NCBI GenBank assembly: GCA_018831195.1
Contig: JAHJDP010000023.1
Span: 1 to 64,000, forward strand
Direction: 5' to 3'
Source of the DNA: Candidatus Eisenbacteria bacterium
GTDB taxonomy: Bacteria > Eisenbacteria > RBG-16-71-46 > CAIMUX01 > JAHJDP01
Length of the DNA stretch: 64,000 bases
The position numbers and the translations under genes are program-made. This document shows positions 48,064-58,489 of this stretch, piece by piece. Within the stretch, counting starts at the first letter, position 1. Each line of letters starts with the position of its first letter. The notes beneath the pieces are model-generated. The model was given only the letters and a program-made list of their open reading frames with translations, searched no databases and was not told the DNA's origin.

Positions 48064-50301
48064 CTAGCGAATGATTTTTAACACCAGGCGCAATTCGTTT
48101 TCGGTCGTCACCGGAGCCCGGCAGGCATAATTTTCACAGACATAGACCGCTGATTTGCCGTCGATCAGCGACCGCCCCTCTCCGAGGGGCAATCTCTTGA
48201 ACATTCCATCCGAGGCGCCGCGCGCATCGACCGGCACACCCGCGAGAACGGCATCCGGCATATACTTTTCCCAGAGAACATTGAGAAGCGCTTTCGTTCC
48301 ATCAGCATCGGGCCAGCCTGTAATGACAATCTCCTGCGGTGGCGACAGGGCCATGTCAAGGGCGATGAGCATTTGGGTGCTTGACCTTGGTGACGCCTTG
48401 AGACCGGCGACGGAATACTTTAACAATTTTATCGCCCTGTCCTGGTATCGCTCATCGCCTGTCAGCCGCGCCAGTCGCAATAGATTCCCCGCCGCGACGC
48501 CGTTGCCGGAGGGGGTGGAACTGTCCTGCATCGATTTCATCCGGACCAAGAGGTCCTCGGCCGGGCGGGCTTGATAATATCCGGCCGTTTCCTCATCCCA
48601 AAGGATTCGATCCTGAACAGCCTGAAGGCGGATCGCCGCATTCAACCAGAACGGATCAAAGGTCGTTTCCCAAAGATCCAAAAGCCCGGCGATAAACATC
48701 GCGAAATCATCCAGCAGCGCGCCCCCCCCGGCCCGGCCCGCGCGATAGGTATGAAACAGGTCACCGCTCCCGGACATTTTTGTCAGGACAAAGTTGGCGG
48801 CATGAGCCGCTGTTTCAAGATACGATTCATCATCCATGATCCGGCCGGCCCGGGCGAAGGCCGAAATCATCAGGCCGTTCCAATCGGTCAGGATCTTGTC
48901 GTCGAGCCCCGGGCGGGCCCGCCGGCTTCTCGCTTTGAGAAGTTTCTGCTTCCACCCCTCCAGTTTCTCCGTAAACTCTTGTTGTGAAATCGCAAGCGCT
49001 TTCGCCATCTCTTTAACCGGTTTCACCGGATGGGGTATCGCCTTCCCCTCCAGATGCCCCTCGCGTGTAATGTCAAACATGTCGCAGAAGTGATGGCCGT
49101 CTTCCCAGCCCAGGGTATTGATGATCTCATCCGGCGTCCAAAGATAGAACTTGCCCTCTTCCCCTTCGCTATCGGCATCCAGTGTCGAGTAGAATCCGCC
49201 CTCAGGGGAGGTCATCTCGCGCCTTATAAATGTGAAAATCTCGGCTGCAATTCTTCTATAGTCTTCATTACGGGTGAATTGGTAATACTCGGCATACATC
49301 CTCGCCAGCAGGGCATTGTCATAGAGCATCTTCTCGAAATGCGGGATGAGCCACTGTTCATCGGTCGAATACCGATGAAAGCCGCCGCCGATCTGGTCAT
49401 AGATCCCGCCGGCCGCCATATGATCCAACGTCGTTGTGAGGATGCGCATCAATTCGACATCCTTGCCTTTAACAAAACGACCGAGCAGAAATCTCTGGTC
49501 GGTCGCATGAGGAAACTTCGGAGCATTGTCGAATCCGCCGTGGATCTCGTCGAAAGATTTCTTCAACGAGGAGACGGCGCGTTCGACGAGGTTGGGGCTG
49601 AGCAACGGATCACCCTCTCCCCCCCTGCCGCCGGCGAGTGTGAGTTGTGTCGTGATCTGGGCGGCGAGGTTCTCCACCTGGTCGCGCTTCAGGTGATACG
49701 TCTCGGTCACCGCCTTTAAAACATCCGGCCAACCAGGCCGTCCATAACGGGCGTCGGGCGGGAAATAGGTCCCGCCATAAAAGGGTTTGAGATCCGGGGT
49801 CAGAAAGACATTCAAAGGCCACCCGCCGCTGCCCGTCATCATTTGCAGGGCGCTCATATAAATTTGATCGAGATCGGGTCGTTCCTCGCGGTCGATCTTT
49901 ATACAAACGAACCAATCATTCATCATCTGGGCGATTGCGGGATTTTCAAAAGACTCATGCGCCATCACATGGCACCAATGGCAGGCGGAGTATCCGATCG
50001 AGACAAGAATCGGTTTGTCCTCTCGGCGGGCTTTCGCCAAGGCTTCCTCACCCCAGGGCCACCAGTCGACGGGATTGCCGGCGTGCTGCAAGAGATAGGG
50101 GCTTGTCGCCTCGGCCAGATGGTTCTTCCCACTCATTCGGTGACTCTCCTTTTCTCCCGCGCTCACCTTATAGGAGGATGCGGCGATTTTCAGCGGCCTT
50201 CCTTCTTCTGACGAGGGGGCGTCCCGGGTACTGTTCCGCGCCATCATGGCCGCGGCAACGACAAGGAGCAAAAGCGGCATCATCCAGCGGAGCGTCTTCA
50301 T
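48064..50301 (-). CDS. YyaL-type thioredoxin-domain protein (DUF255, SSP411-like)
   Basis: 745 residues; ATG at 50301 behind AAAGGGG. The N-terminus has a hydrophobic signal or anchor ([18 protein letters not shown]), unusual for this mostly cytoplasmic family. Residues ~58-220 are the DUF255 thioredoxin-like domain: [40 protein letters not shown] with CHWC, and [20 protein letters not shown]. The remainder is an (alpha/alpha)6 barrel ([55 protein letters not shown]). The family's biochemical role is unclear. Confidence 0.93.
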   Translation of the reverse strand: MKTLRWMMPLLLLVVAAAMMARNSTRDAPSSEEGRPLKIAASSYKVSAGEKESHRMSGKNHLAEATSPYLLQHAGNPVDWWPWGEEALAKARREDKPILVSIGYSACHWCHVMAHESFENPAIAQMMNDWFVCIKIDREERPDLDQIYMSALQMMTGSGGWPLNVFLTPDLKPFYGGTYFPPDARYGRPGWPDVLKAVTETYHLKRDQVENLAAQITTQLTLAGGRGGEGDPLLSPNLVERAVSSLKKSFDEIHGGFDNAPKFPHATDQRFLLGRFVKGKDVELMRILTTTLDHMAAGGIYDQIGGGFHRYSTDEQWLIPHFEKMLYDNALLARMYAEYYQFTRNEDYRRIAAEIFTFIRREMTSPEGGFYSTLDADSEGEEGKFYLWTPDEIINTLGWEDGHHFCDMFDITREGHLEGKAIPHPVKPVKEMAKALAISQQEFTEKLEGWKQKLLKARSRRARPGLDDKILTDWNGLMISAFARAGRIMDDESYLETAAHAANFVLTKMSGSGDLFHTYRAGRAGGGALLDDFAMFIAGLLDLWETTFDPFWLNAAIRLQAVQDRILWDEETAGYYQARPAEDLLVRMKSMQDSSTPSGNGVAAGNLLRLARLTGDERYQDRAIKLLKYSVAGLKASPRSSTQMLIALDMALSPPQEIVITGWPDADGTKALLNVLWEKYMPDAVLAGVPVDARGASDGMFKRLPLGEGRSLIDGKSAVYVCENYACRAPVTTENELRLVLKIIR

Positions 50302-50521
50302 CCGACCCCTTTCAATTAATGAGATTCGATCTCAAAACCCTACTCGACCCGTGCCGGTTCCGCAAGGCGGGAAAAGCGAGCCAAATTTCTTGAAAGATGC
50401 CCCGGCGAAGGTTAGGGTGGAGTGGCGTAACCGCGCGGGGGGGTGCGACCTACGCCTTTTATCCGGCGTCATCGCCCCGGAGGTTCACCTTGAACCTGAA
50501 GTCTCTATTCTGGAGAGAAAG

Positions 50522-52243
50522 ATGGCTCCTGTCCTCATTACATTGATCTGCTTCGTTATCTATCTGGCCGGCTACCATCTCTATGCTCGGTATCTTGCCC
50601 GCCATCTCTTCGAGCTTGATGCCACCGCCAAAACTCCCGCCCACACCATGACGGATGGGATCGATTATGTTCCCACTCGCAAGGGCGTTCTTTTCGGTCA
50701 TCATTTTGCCTCCATCGCGGGCCTTTCCCCCATGTTGGGCCCGGCGATCGCTGTTATTTGGGGATGGGTTCCCGCCCTCATCTGGATTGTCTTTGGGACC
50801 GTGTTTATCGGCGCCGTTCACGACTTTTCAACCCTCGTCGTTTCCATCCGCCGCCGGGGGACAAGCATCGGCAAGGTCGCCGAAGATATCATGGGACCGC
50901 GGGCGAAAAGCCTCTTTCACATTATTATCTTCTTTCTCATTTCTCTGGCGATGGGTGTCTTCGCCTATATCGTCGCCACCCTCTTTTCCTCACCCATGCC
51001 GCCGGCCGCGCCTTCGAATGTACAGCATCCCGAGGCGGTCGTTCCGACGGCAAGTCTCATGATTCTTGCCGTGATCGTGGGATTCCTGGTTTATAAGAAG
51101 CAGGCTCGGATCACTCCGCTGACAATCATCGCATTTATCATCATGTTGATCGTGGTTGTGCTCGGCTTGGGAATGCCGATCCTCGGTGTTTCAAGGATAC
51201 GCTGGACCACTGTTCTGCTGGTCTATTGCTTCCTCGCATCCGTCCTGCCGGTCTGGCTTCTCCTGCAACCCCGCGATTATCTTAACTCGCTCCTCCTTTT
51301 CCTGGGACTCGGCCTCATGTACTTGGGTTTCTTTGCCACACGCCCAAGCTTTGCCGCACCGGCATTGCAGCTGCACCCGGAGGGCGCCCCCCCGCTCTTC
51401 CCCTTTGTTTTTATAACGATCGCCTGCGGCGCGGTCTCGGGATTTCACGGCCTGGTCAGTTCTGGAACGACGGCAAAGCAGCTCAATCGGGAAACCGACG
51501 CGCAATTTATCGGCTACGGGGCGATGATCGGCGAATCGCTGTTGGGCCTCATCGCCGTCCTGGCCTGCACCTGCGGATTTGCCTCCATGACGGAATGGTC
51601 GACACATTATGCCTCGTGGAATGCCGCCGAGGGGTTGGGTCCGAAGATGGCCGCTTTCATTTCCGGCGCCGGCACCTTTCTGGGATCTGTCGGCATCCCC
51701 CGCCATTGGGGCGAGGCCTTCATTTCACTCATCGCCATCTCCTTCGCCCTGACCAGTATGGATTCCGGCACGCGGTTGCTGCGATTCAACCTTAATGAGG
51801 TCGGCGACACCCTGGGGATCTCTTTCCTAAAGAACAGATACATCTCCTCAGCGCTTGCCGCCGGCGCCATTGGATTCTTCGCCCTGCTGAAGGTTCCCAT
51901 GGAGGTTGGGGGCGTTATGCAATACCATCCCGCCGGATTGGCGTTGTGGGCGCTCTTCGGCACAACCAATCAAATCCTCGGCGGATTGTCATTGTTAGCC
52001 GTGACCCTTTATCTCTGGCAGAAACGCAAACCGATCGTTTATACATTAATTCCTATGATCTTCATGCTGATTACGACATTGATCGCCATGGTGCAAAACT
52101 TGGGCGGCTACATCCGCGACGGCAAAACAACTCTGGTGATCATCGGCGGATTGATATTTTTCTTCGCCGTCTGGCTGGCCGTCGAGGCGGTCATCCGGCT
52201 GGTCCAATACTCCCGGGGGAAGGTGCCACCCCTCTCATTCTGA
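50522..52243 (+). CDS. cstA: Carbon starvation protein CstA-family transporter
   Basis: 573 residues; ATG at 50522 directly after GGAGAGAAAG. The first segment (APVLITLICFVIYLAGYHLY) and the signature DGIDYVPTRKGVLFGHHFAS, then IAGLSPMLGPAIAVIWGWVP and GAVHDFSTLVVSIRRRGTSI, are typical of CstA. Others are GFHGLVSSGTTAKQLNRETD and SMDSGTRLLRFNLNEVGD. About 15 membrane segments can be traced. The family imports peptides or pyruvate under carbon limitation. It diverges from the YyaL gene; the 220-bp spacer holds no feature I can name. Confidence 0.93.
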   Translation: MAPVLITLICFVIYLAGYHLYARYLARHLFELDATAKTPAHTMTDGIDYVPTRKGVLFGHHFASIAGLSPMLGPAIAVIWGWVPALIWIVFGTVFIGAVHDFSTLVVSIRRRGTSIGKVAEDIMGPRAKSLFHIIIFFLISLAMGVFAYIVATLFSSPMPPAAPSNVQHPEAVVPTASLMILAVIVGFLVYKKQARITPLTIIAFIIMLIVVVLGLGMPILGVSRIRWTTVLLVYCFLASVLPVWLLLQPRDYLNSLLLFLGLGLMYLGFFATRPSFAAPALQLHPEGAPPLFPFVFITIACGAVSGFHGLVSSGTTAKQLNRETDAQFIGYGAMIGESLLGLIAVLACTCGFASMTEWSTHYASWNAAEGLGPKMAAFISGAGTFLGSVGIPRHWGEAFISLIAISFALTSMDSGTRLLRFNLNEVGDTLGISFLKNRYISSALAAGAIGFFALLKVPMEVGGVMQYHPAGLALWALFGTTNQILGGLSLLAVTLYLWQKRKPIVYTLIPMIFMLITTLIAMVQNLGGYIRDGKTTLVIIGGLIFFFAVWLAVEAVIRLVQYSRGKVPPLSF

Positions 52244-52435
52244 GGAATCCACCTGAGAACCCTATTTAAAAACCCGTGCCGGGAGGTGATTCTTGAGAAA
52301 CCGGCGCTGACACGGGCTCTGAGACAATCATCGCTATCCGTAGGACTTGCCGGTTTTCAGGTTGCGATTGGGTCATCTCACCCAGACGATTCACCGTAAA
52401 TCTCTGTCCTTCTTGTAATTCCACCTCCAGAAATG

Positions 52436-52450
52436 TTACAATGCTTGTAA
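52436..52450. promoter_or_regulatory. TTACAA-TGC-TTGTAA palindrome upstream of the FlgD-Ig gene
   Basis: A perfect 6-3-6 inverted repeat, 40 bp before the ATG at 52490. A further TTGTAA lies 17 bp in front of the first arm and would make a promoter-like pair TTGTAA-N17-TTACAA. Operator or promoter use is an inference. Confidence 0.35.
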
Positions 52451-52489
52451 GATAAAGGCACATGGGAAGACAAATTAAAGGAATGCAGC

Positions 52490-53659
52490 ATGCTTAGCCG
52501 AATGAAGGTCATCGCGGGAGCTGTCCTTGCCGCAATGTGGTTCGCCTCACCGCCGGTTCCGGCTCAAGAACCGCCGGCCCCGGCCGATCTCGGCGCTTTG
52601 ACCGTCGTCCTCGAAGATGTTCACGGCGTCTTGCATACCGGCAGCACCGATTCTGCGAACCCGATGGTTGTCGAAACACCCCTGGGAGAGGGCATCGTTC
52701 ATTTCGGCCGGGCCTTAACATTGGAAGAGTTTGAATATGTCTGGTGGACCCTGTTGACACCGGGCGGCGCTTTTCAATATATCAATCCCTTTGATATTAA
52801 TGTGGCGCCCGACCGATCCTGGGTTCAGATTCTCGAGTTCGAAAACCTCCGCCCCTGGGATGACATCTTCGGCCCGGGAGATCTTTCCGTCGATCCTTCC
52901 TGGTTTGAACCTCATGAAGCCTTCTTTCACTTTAAGCACACCTTCACCGGGATTACCTGGATGGGATCGGCCTGCGAACCGCTGGGCATCAACGATCCGA
53001 CGGATTGGATCTGTTATGGACAGGGATTGACCGGGAAAGACACCTCCGACCCGCCGACGTCCTACGAGCTTCTTCCCGCATGTCCGAATCCGGTTGAATC
53101 GGACGGGGTTGTGCAGATCCGCTTCGATGTGCCCGAATCTTCCGAGGTCTGGATCCTGGTTATCGATATTGAAGGCAATGTTGTTCGGACGCTCGTCGAC
53201 GGCAATTTCGACGCCGGCCATTATTCCGTTCATTGGGATCTTCTCGACGGTGTCGGACTGCCGGTTCCCTTGGGGATCTATCATGTCCTATGGGATAAGG
53301 GCTGGGTTTTGATCTGCTCGGGGGATATCCAGATCACGGAAGGATCATCCTCGGTGGATCAAACCATCCTGTCGCCGCCAGTCGTCATCACCACGGCTCC
53401 GAATCCTTTTACAAAACCAGCCGGCGCCAATATCACATTCCGGGTTCAAGAACCCATGAAGATCGCTCTTTCGATTCATGATGTCGCCGGCCGGCGCATC
53501 CGCACCCTTCTAACACCTCAAGATGTGATGGCCGGAGTGCACTCCACCATCTGGGTCGGTAATGACATGAATAACGAACCGGTGACCGGAGGGGTTTACT
53601 TCGTCAGGCTCGAGGCCGGCGGGCGCATTTGGACGAAAAGGATTATTCTGCTGCGATAG
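52490..53659 (+). CDS. Secreted protein with two FlgD-like Ig repeats
   Basis: 389 residues; ATG at 52490 behind AAAGGAATG. Signal peptide: MKVIAGAVLAAMWFASPPVP then AQE. Residues 30-190 are an unassigned beta-rich domain. Residues ~190-285 are a FlgD-like Ig fold (LLPACPNPVESDGVVQIRFD, VWILVIDIEGNVVRTLVDGN, GIYHVLWDKG). Residues ~300-389 are a second one with the type A-like sorting end (TTAPNPFTKPAGANITFRVQ, DVAGRRIRTLLTPQ, GGVYFVRLEAGGRIWTKRII). Such tails direct FCB-group proteins to the cell surface, and the type IX system is one known route. No T9SS gene is in the window. Confidence 0.85.
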   Translation: MLSRMKVIAGAVLAAMWFASPPVPAQEPPAPADLGALTVVLEDVHGVLHTGSTDSANPMVVETPLGEGIVHFGRALTLEEFEYVWWTLLTPGGAFQYINPFDINVAPDRSWVQILEFENLRPWDDIFGPGDLSVDPSWFEPHEAFFHFKHTFTGITWMGSACEPLGINDPTDWICYGQGLTGKDTSDPPTSYELLPACPNPVESDGVVQIRFDVPESSEVWILVIDIEGNVVRTLVDGNFDAGHYSVHWDLLDGVGLPVPLGIYHVLWDKGWVLICSGDIQITEGSSSVDQTILSPPVVITTAPNPFTKPAGANITFRVQEPMKIALSIHDVAGRRIRTLLTPQDVMAGVHSTIWVGNDMNNEPVTGGVYFVRLEAGGRIWTKRIILLR

Positions 53660-53775
53660 ATCCATCATTTGCTTTCTCCGCCCGATCCTTTACTCTTGTT
53701 CAATAGAATCATCATTATTGAAAGAACAGAATCAGATCGTCTCTTTGCTTCATTGCGCCGATTCAGGGAGGGATC

Positions 53776-54897
53776 ATGCACTTACCGCATTTGGGACACT
53801 CGCACCGCAAAGTGGTTCCAGGAACAGCGGCCGGAACGTTCGTCATCGATCCGGAAACCCCCAAGCCGACCATACAGCTCATGGCCTACAACCCGGACAC
53901 ATACGAGGAGCTTGAGATCGAATCGCTTGACCAGATACAGGACTACCTCGGACGTTTTCCCGTCACCTGGGTCAATGTCAATGGTCTCAGCGATTCTGAA
54001 TCTTTCACGACCTTCGGGAATATGTTCAACCTTCATCCTCTGGCGATGGAGGATGTTGTTAATGTTCCCCAACGCCCCAAGGTTGAGGAGTTTCAGGTCC
54101 AGCTCTTCATCGTCAGCCAGATGCCGACATTGGGCCATGAGCATCTGAAAGAGCAACTAAGCCTGTTTCTCGGCAAGAACTATGTTCTCACTTTTCAGGA
54201 ACGGCCGGGTGATTGCCTTGATCCGATCCGGGCGCGCGTCCGGAAGGGCGGACCAAGATTGAGGAATGCCGGACCCGATTATCTGACCCACGCCATTCTC
54301 GACAGAATTCTGGATACCTATTTCCCCTACCTTGATGAATATGGAGAACAACTATCGGCCCTTGAGGAGAGATTATTCAGGAATCCGACCAAGGCTGATT
54401 TGCACCGGCTCCATCAGCTGAAACGAAGCCTGGAGCCGTTGCGATATATCCTTCTCTCGTACCGTGATGTTTTCATTTCACTCTCCCGGGATGAAACCCC
54501 CTTTGTCACCGAGACGATTCATTTCTATTTGAGGGATTGCTATGACCACACGCTGCAATTGATCGATTTGTTGGCCAATTACCGCGAAACCTGCTCCAGC
54601 CTCATGGACCTATATCTTTCCAGTGTCAGCAATAAAATGAATGAGGTGATGAAGGTTCTCACCATCACCGCGACAATCTTTATCCCGCTTACCTTCATCG
54701 CCGGCATCTACGGAATGAACTTCGACCCCGGTGCGTCACGGTTCAATATGCCTGAACTGGGGTGGTATTGGGGATACCCCTTCGCCCTGACATTGATGGT
54801 GATCGTGGCTTTGGTGATGATCTTTTTCTTCCGCAGCAGGGGGTGGCTTGGCGGATCCGTCGGCCCAGATGACGATGACGCTGATAAAGAAGAATAG
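53776..54897 (+). CDS. corA: CorA-type magnesium/cobalt channel
   Basis: 373 residues; ATG at 53776 behind GGGAGGG. The N-terminal cytoplasmic domain has TWVNVNGLSDSESFTTFGNM and HPLAMEDVVNVPQRPKVEEF. The long helices (YLDEYGEQLSALEERLFRNP, MNEVMKVLTITATIFIPLTF) lead into two C-terminal membrane segments with the YGMNF signature between them and a positively charged/acidic tail. Sequence and length agree with pentameric CorA. Confidence 0.95.
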   Translation: MHLPHLGHSHRKVVPGTAAGTFVIDPETPKPTIQLMAYNPDTYEELEIESLDQIQDYLGRFPVTWVNVNGLSDSESFTTFGNMFNLHPLAMEDVVNVPQRPKVEEFQVQLFIVSQMPTLGHEHLKEQLSLFLGKNYVLTFQERPGDCLDPIRARVRKGGPRLRNAGPDYLTHAILDRILDTYFPYLDEYGEQLSALEERLFRNPTKADLHRLHQLKRSLEPLRYILLSYRDVFISLSRDETPFVTETIHFYLRDCYDHTLQLIDLLANYRETCSSLMDLYLSSVSNKMNEVMKVLTITATIFIPLTFIAGIYGMNFDPGASRFNMPELGWYWGYPFALTLMVIVALVMIFFFRSRGWLGGSVGPDDDDADKEE

Positions 54898-54900
54898 GAA

Positions 54901-56130
54901 TTACCCGCCCGCCTGCAAATCACCCCATAGCAGCACGGGCACCTCTTCACCCACCTCGATCCGCGTCTGCGATTCGACACGAATGAGGGCATTGACGCCG
55001 ATCAAGGTGCTCAGGCGATGCGATCCCTGCCGCGGAATCGGACAAACCTCCACACCCCCGCGGGAGGAAGTGAGGCGCGCCGTGATATAGGCGGTCCGTG
55101 TTCCGGCCTCCACGGGCGACTCCATCAACTTCGCCCGCAACCATGGCAGGCTGGGCGTCTTGCGGCCTTCCAGGCGATCCAGCGCGGGTATCACATAAAG
55201 AAGACTGCCGACCAGGGCCGAGATCGGATTGCCGGGAAGTCCGCAGGCGTAGGCGTTCTGCCGGCCTTCCCGATAGGCGGTAAGGATCGGTTTGCCGGGT
55301 TTCTGCCGCACACGCCAAAAGATCTCGCTAAACCCCGCTTCTTGCAGCGCCGCGCGCACCAGATCATACCGTCCCATCGAGACACCGCCGGTCGTCACGG
55401 CCAGATCGGCCGGCTGAGCCTGCGATGGATTAAAGACCGATTCCAACCAGCTCCTTGTTTGATTCAGACCGTCACCGACATGCGACGCATGACTCAGCAC
55501 GGCGCCCCGGCGCTGATACAAACGGCTCAGCAGAATAAGACTGCTGTCGCGAATCTGTCCGGGCGCCGGCGTCTCCTCCGGAGGAACCACTTCATCACCC
55601 GTCGTTAAGAGAGCGACCCGCGGCCGGCGGTAGGCCCTCAACCTCAAAATACCGGCGGATGCGAGGGAAGCCAGCTCGCCGGCGCCGATGACGGAACCCT
55701 CTTTAACAATAATGGCGCCCTGCTTGGCGTCATCCCCGGCGGGACGGATCGATTCCCCTGGCTTGGGTGGTTTAACAATTATGATCTGATCACGGGTCTC
55801 GTTCACATCCTCGACACGAACCACCGTGTCGGCGCCGGACGGGATCGGGGCGCCGGTCATAATACGGATCGCCTCACCCGGCTGCAGCTCAACATTGCAG
55901 ACTTGGCCCGCAGCGACCTCTCCGGCGACCTTTAACGATCCCAACGAAAGATCTTCATGACGGATGGCAAACCCATCCATCGAGGAATTTGAGAAAGCGG
56001 GAGTATCTTGAGGAAAAACAACCGGCGCGGCGGCGACACGGCCGTATGATTCCCGCAGGGGAACATCCTCCGTGTCCAAAACAGACAAAACTGAGAGCCA
56101 CATCTGAATGGCTTCGTCGACAGGAATCAT
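54901..56130 (-). CDS. moeA: Molybdopterin molybdenumtransferase MoeA
   Basis: 409 residues; ATG at 56130 overlapping the stop of the mogA-like gene by four bases. MoeA features: VPLRESYGRVAAAPVVFPQD, FSNSSMDGFAIRHED, IMTGAPIPSGADTVVRVEDV, LLTTGDEVVPP, VTTGGVSMGRYD and CGLPGNPISALVGSLLY. It inserts molybdenum into adenylylated molybdopterin in the cytoplasm. Third gene of the leftward moaC-mogA-moeA unit. Confidence 0.95.
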   Translation of the reverse strand: MIPVDEAIQMWLSVLSVLDTEDVPLRESYGRVAAAPVVFPQDTPAFSNSSMDGFAIRHEDLSLGSLKVAGEVAAGQVCNVELQPGEAIRIMTGAPIPSGADTVVRVEDVNETRDQIIIVKPPKPGESIRPAGDDAKQGAIIVKEGSVIGAGELASLASAGILRLRAYRRPRVALLTTGDEVVPPEETPAPGQIRDSSLILLSRLYQRRGAVLSHASHVGDGLNQTRSWLESVFNPSQAQPADLAVTTGGVSMGRYDLVRAALQEAGFSEIFWRVRQKPGKPILTAYREGRQNAYACGLPGNPISALVGSLLYVIPALDRLEGRKTPSLPWLRAKLMESPVEAGTRTAYITARLTSSRGGVEVCPIPRQGSHRLSTLIGVNALIRVESQTRIEVGEEVPVLLWGDLQAGG

Positions 56131-56618
56131 GCGGAGATATCCCCACGGCAGACCTGCACGGCATGCATCAGAATCCCGAGAACCGGATCGAGATTTTCGC
56201 GAATGGCGCGGGGCCGGCCGGGCAAATTTATAATCAGAGTTTTACCGCGGATTCCGGAGATCCCGCGCGAGAGCGCCGCTTTGGGCGTCGCTTCCAGGCC
56301 GGCGCGGCGCATCAGTTCATCGATCCCGGGTGAGGGGCGTTCCAAAACCTCCCGTGTCGCCTCCGGGGTCACATCCCTGGGATGAAACCCGGTGCCGCCG
56401 GTTGTAAGGATCAGATCGACCTGGCCGCGGTCGCACCATTGCCTCAGTGTATCTTTGATCATCTCCCGCTCATCCGGCACAATGCTGGTGAGGATGACAT
56501 CCCATCCCATCTCTTTAACAATTTCCTGGATATGCGGCCCGCTCCGGTCCTTGCGTTCACCGCGCGCCGACCGGTCGCTGACAGTCAGCACGGCGACCCG
56601 CATCAGATCCTTCGACAT
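56127..56618 (-). CDS. mogA: Molybdopterin adenylyltransferase MogA/MoaB
   Basis: 163 residues from the ATG at 56618 (MSKDLMRVAVLTVSDRSA), with GGAGGTGGCG upstream; a GTG/ATG-type start 12 bp earlier is possible. Motifs are DGSG-equivalent RKDRSGPHIQEIVKEMGWDV, DLILTTGGTGFHPRDVTPEA and the C-terminal TLIINLPGRPRAIRENLD. It adenylylates molybdopterin before MoeA acts. It lies 30 bp after moaC and overlaps moeA. Confidence 0.93.
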   Translation of the reverse strand: MSKDLMRVAVLTVSDRSARGERKDRSGPHIQEIVKEMGWDVILTSIVPDEREMIKDTLRQWCDRGQVDLILTTGGTGFHPRDVTPEATREVLERPSPGIDELMRRAGLEATPKAALSRGISGIRGKTLIINLPGRPRAIRENLDPVLGILMHAVQVCRGDISA

Positions 56619-56648
56619 CGCCACCTCCACCTCATCCCTTGCACAATT

Positions 56649-57146
56649 TCAGCGATCGGCGCGCCAATCCCCTGATCGACCACCCACCTTTTCGAGCAGG
56701 CGGAACGGCCCGAGTTTTATCCCCCGCTCCAAGCCCTTGACCATATCGTAGATTGTTAAAGCCGCTATTGAGACCGCCGCCATCGCCTCCATCTCGATTC
56801 CGGTGCGCGACGTCGATCGTGTCTCCGCCAGAATCCGGATCCGGTGCGAACTTGGATCCTCTTCAAAACGCAGCTCGACATGATCCATCGCGATGGGATG
56901 GCAAAGCGGTATCAGCTCGGAACATTTCTTTGCGCCTTGTATCCCCGCGATCCGCGCCGTGGCGAAGACATCCCCCTTGGCGACGCCATGTTCCCGCACC
57001 TCTTCAAATGTCTTCGGGGAAAAGGTCACAAACCCCTCCGCCAGCGCCCGGCGCTGAGTGACCGCCTTGTCCCCGACATCAACCATACTGGCCCGTCCCT
57101 CTTGATCGATATGGGTCCAGGCCCCTTCTCCTGTTCCAGTATCCAA
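56649..57146 (-). CDS. moaC: Cyclic pyranopterin monophosphate synthase MoaC
   Basis: 165 residues from 57146. Family motifs MVDVGDKAVTQRRALAEGFV, KKCSELIPLCHPIAMDHVEL, RTGIEMEAMAAVSIAALTIY and DMVKGLERGIKLGPFRLLEK are complete, including Lys and Asp of the active site in the last two. It works after MoaA in molybdopterin synthesis; moaA, moaD and moaE are not in the window. The 209-bp spacer upstream holds the leader but no feature I can defend. Confidence 0.95.
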   Translation of the reverse strand: MDTGTGEGAWTHIDQEGRASMVDVGDKAVTQRRALAEGFVTFSPKTFEEVREHGVAKGDVFATARIAGIQGAKKCSELIPLCHPIAMDHVELRFEEDPSSHRIRILAETRSTSRTGIEMEAMAAVSIAALTIYDMVKGLERGIKLGPFRLLEKVGGRSGDWRADR

Positions 57147-57355
57147 GACGCGCCTCCTTCTCCATCGGGTTGAGTTCCCTCCGGTAGAATACCCACCGCC
57201 GCCGGCTTCCTACAACAGGAGGATTTCAGGTTATTCACCCTAGTAATTGTGAGATTATTGTTCCGAAGGGCTGCCCATGGCCTCTTTTGAAAATATAGGA
57301 GGGATGGAAAGCGCCTCGCGCCGATGGGATCGCTTCCGGATCGAAGGGTGAACCG

Positions 57356-58453
57356 GTGAATTCACGCGAACGGATACTGACAGCGCTGGACGGCGGGGAG
57401 CCGGACCGGGTGCCGCGGGCCCTCTCCTGCTTCACCGTCGATTTCGAGGATCTCGTCCCCGCAAACCGGCGGCGCGATGACCTTGTCGATTGCCGCACCA
57501 TTTATTTCCCCGCCTCGAAAGAAGAGGAGCAACTCTTCCGCCGGGCGGTCCCCGTTTCCCCCGACACCCGGCTGGGCACACCGTCACAGATTTCGACTTA
57601 TACACAGTGGAACTACTACCCCGAGGATGTGGCGCAACGCAATCCGCTGGCGGAAGCCAAGACGCTCGACGAGCTGAAACAATTCCCCTTTCCCAACGCG
57701 AGCGGACCCCATCACGCCAAGGGGTTGATGCGCCAGGTCGATGATCTGCACGCCAGGGGACTCGCCGCCGGCGGCAGCCTCCCACACCTCGGTGGTGAGC
57801 TCTTTGAGGGCGCCTGGCGCCTGCGCGGGTTGGACAATTTCCTCATCGATCTGGTCCGTCGGCCCGACATGGCGCATTATCTTCTCGATCGTCTAATGGA
57901 GCTGGCGCTCCGCAACGCCGAAGCGTTGGCCAAGGCCGGGATTGATTTGCTGACACTCGATGACGATGTCGGGATGCCGGGAACGATGATAATCAGCCCC
58001 GCAACCTGGGATGAGTTCTTCAAACCGCGGCTTTCAAAGATCATTCAGGCGGCGCGATGCTTCCACCCGTCCTTGCGTGTGTTGTATCACAGTGACGGAT
58101 ATTTTGAGCCGATCCTCGAGGGCTTGATCGAGATCGGCGTCAATGCGATCCATCCCCTGCAACCGGAACATATGGATGCCGGGCGCATCCGCGGGCGATT
58201 CGGCTCCAGCCTGGCCTTTTGGGGCACCGTCGGACGGCAAACAACCTTCAGCTTCGGCACGCCGGATCTGATTCGCCGCGAAGTGCGGGAACGGATCGAC
58301 ACGCTCGGCCGCGCTGGACTTATCCTCTGCCCCGCCTATGATATCGATGAGCCGGATATCCCTTGGGAAAATATCGCGGCGTTTTTGGAAGCGGTTCATG
58401 AACATGGAAGGCCGCAGGCGCCGCCGGGATCCACACGGGTCGAGAGAGAATGA
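57356..58453 (+). CDS. Uroporphyrinogen decarboxylase (URO-D) family protein
   Basis: 365 residues from a GTG at 57356 behind GAAGGGTG. MNSRERILTALDGGEPDRVP is the usual opening of the MtaA/CmuA-type members rather than of HemE. It is followed by TLDELKQFPFPNA, GLDNFLIDLVRRPDMAHYLL, GIDLLTLDDDVGMPGTMIIS, LRVLYHSDGYFEPILEGLIE and AIHPLQPEHMDAGRIRGRFG. These relatives transfer methyl groups from corrinoid proteins or act on unknown substrates. The HemE substrate-binding Arg residues near the N-terminus are not conserved here, so a haem role is unlikely. Confidence 0.88.
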   Translation: MNSRERILTALDGGEPDRVPRALSCFTVDFEDLVPANRRRDDLVDCRTIYFPASKEEEQLFRRAVPVSPDTRLGTPSQISTYTQWNYYPEDVAQRNPLAEAKTLDELKQFPFPNASGPHHAKGLMRQVDDLHARGLAAGGSLPHLGGELFEGAWRLRGLDNFLIDLVRRPDMAHYLLDRLMELALRNAEALAKAGIDLLTLDDDVGMPGTMIISPATWDEFFKPRLSKIIQAARCFHPSLRVLYHSDGYFEPILEGLIEIGVNAIHPLQPEHMDAGRIRGRFGSSLAFWGTVGRQTTFSFGTPDLIRREVRERIDTLGRAGLILCPAYDIDEPDIPWENIAAFLEAVHEHGRPQAPPGSTRVERE

Positions 58454-58489
58454 CCTTATTCAACCTCTCGTAATGCCGATATTCGATTC

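Noticed and set aside
54157-54351. Minus-strand frame opposite corA
   Set aside because: Antisense shadow; no start signal and corA is complete on the plus strand.
57147-57240. Possible molybdenum-cofactor riboswitch in the moaC leader
   Set aside because: The leader lies before a molybdopterin operon, but I could not pair the stems of the known motif; only short G/C-rich complementarities exist. An Infernal search with the Moco RNA model would decide.
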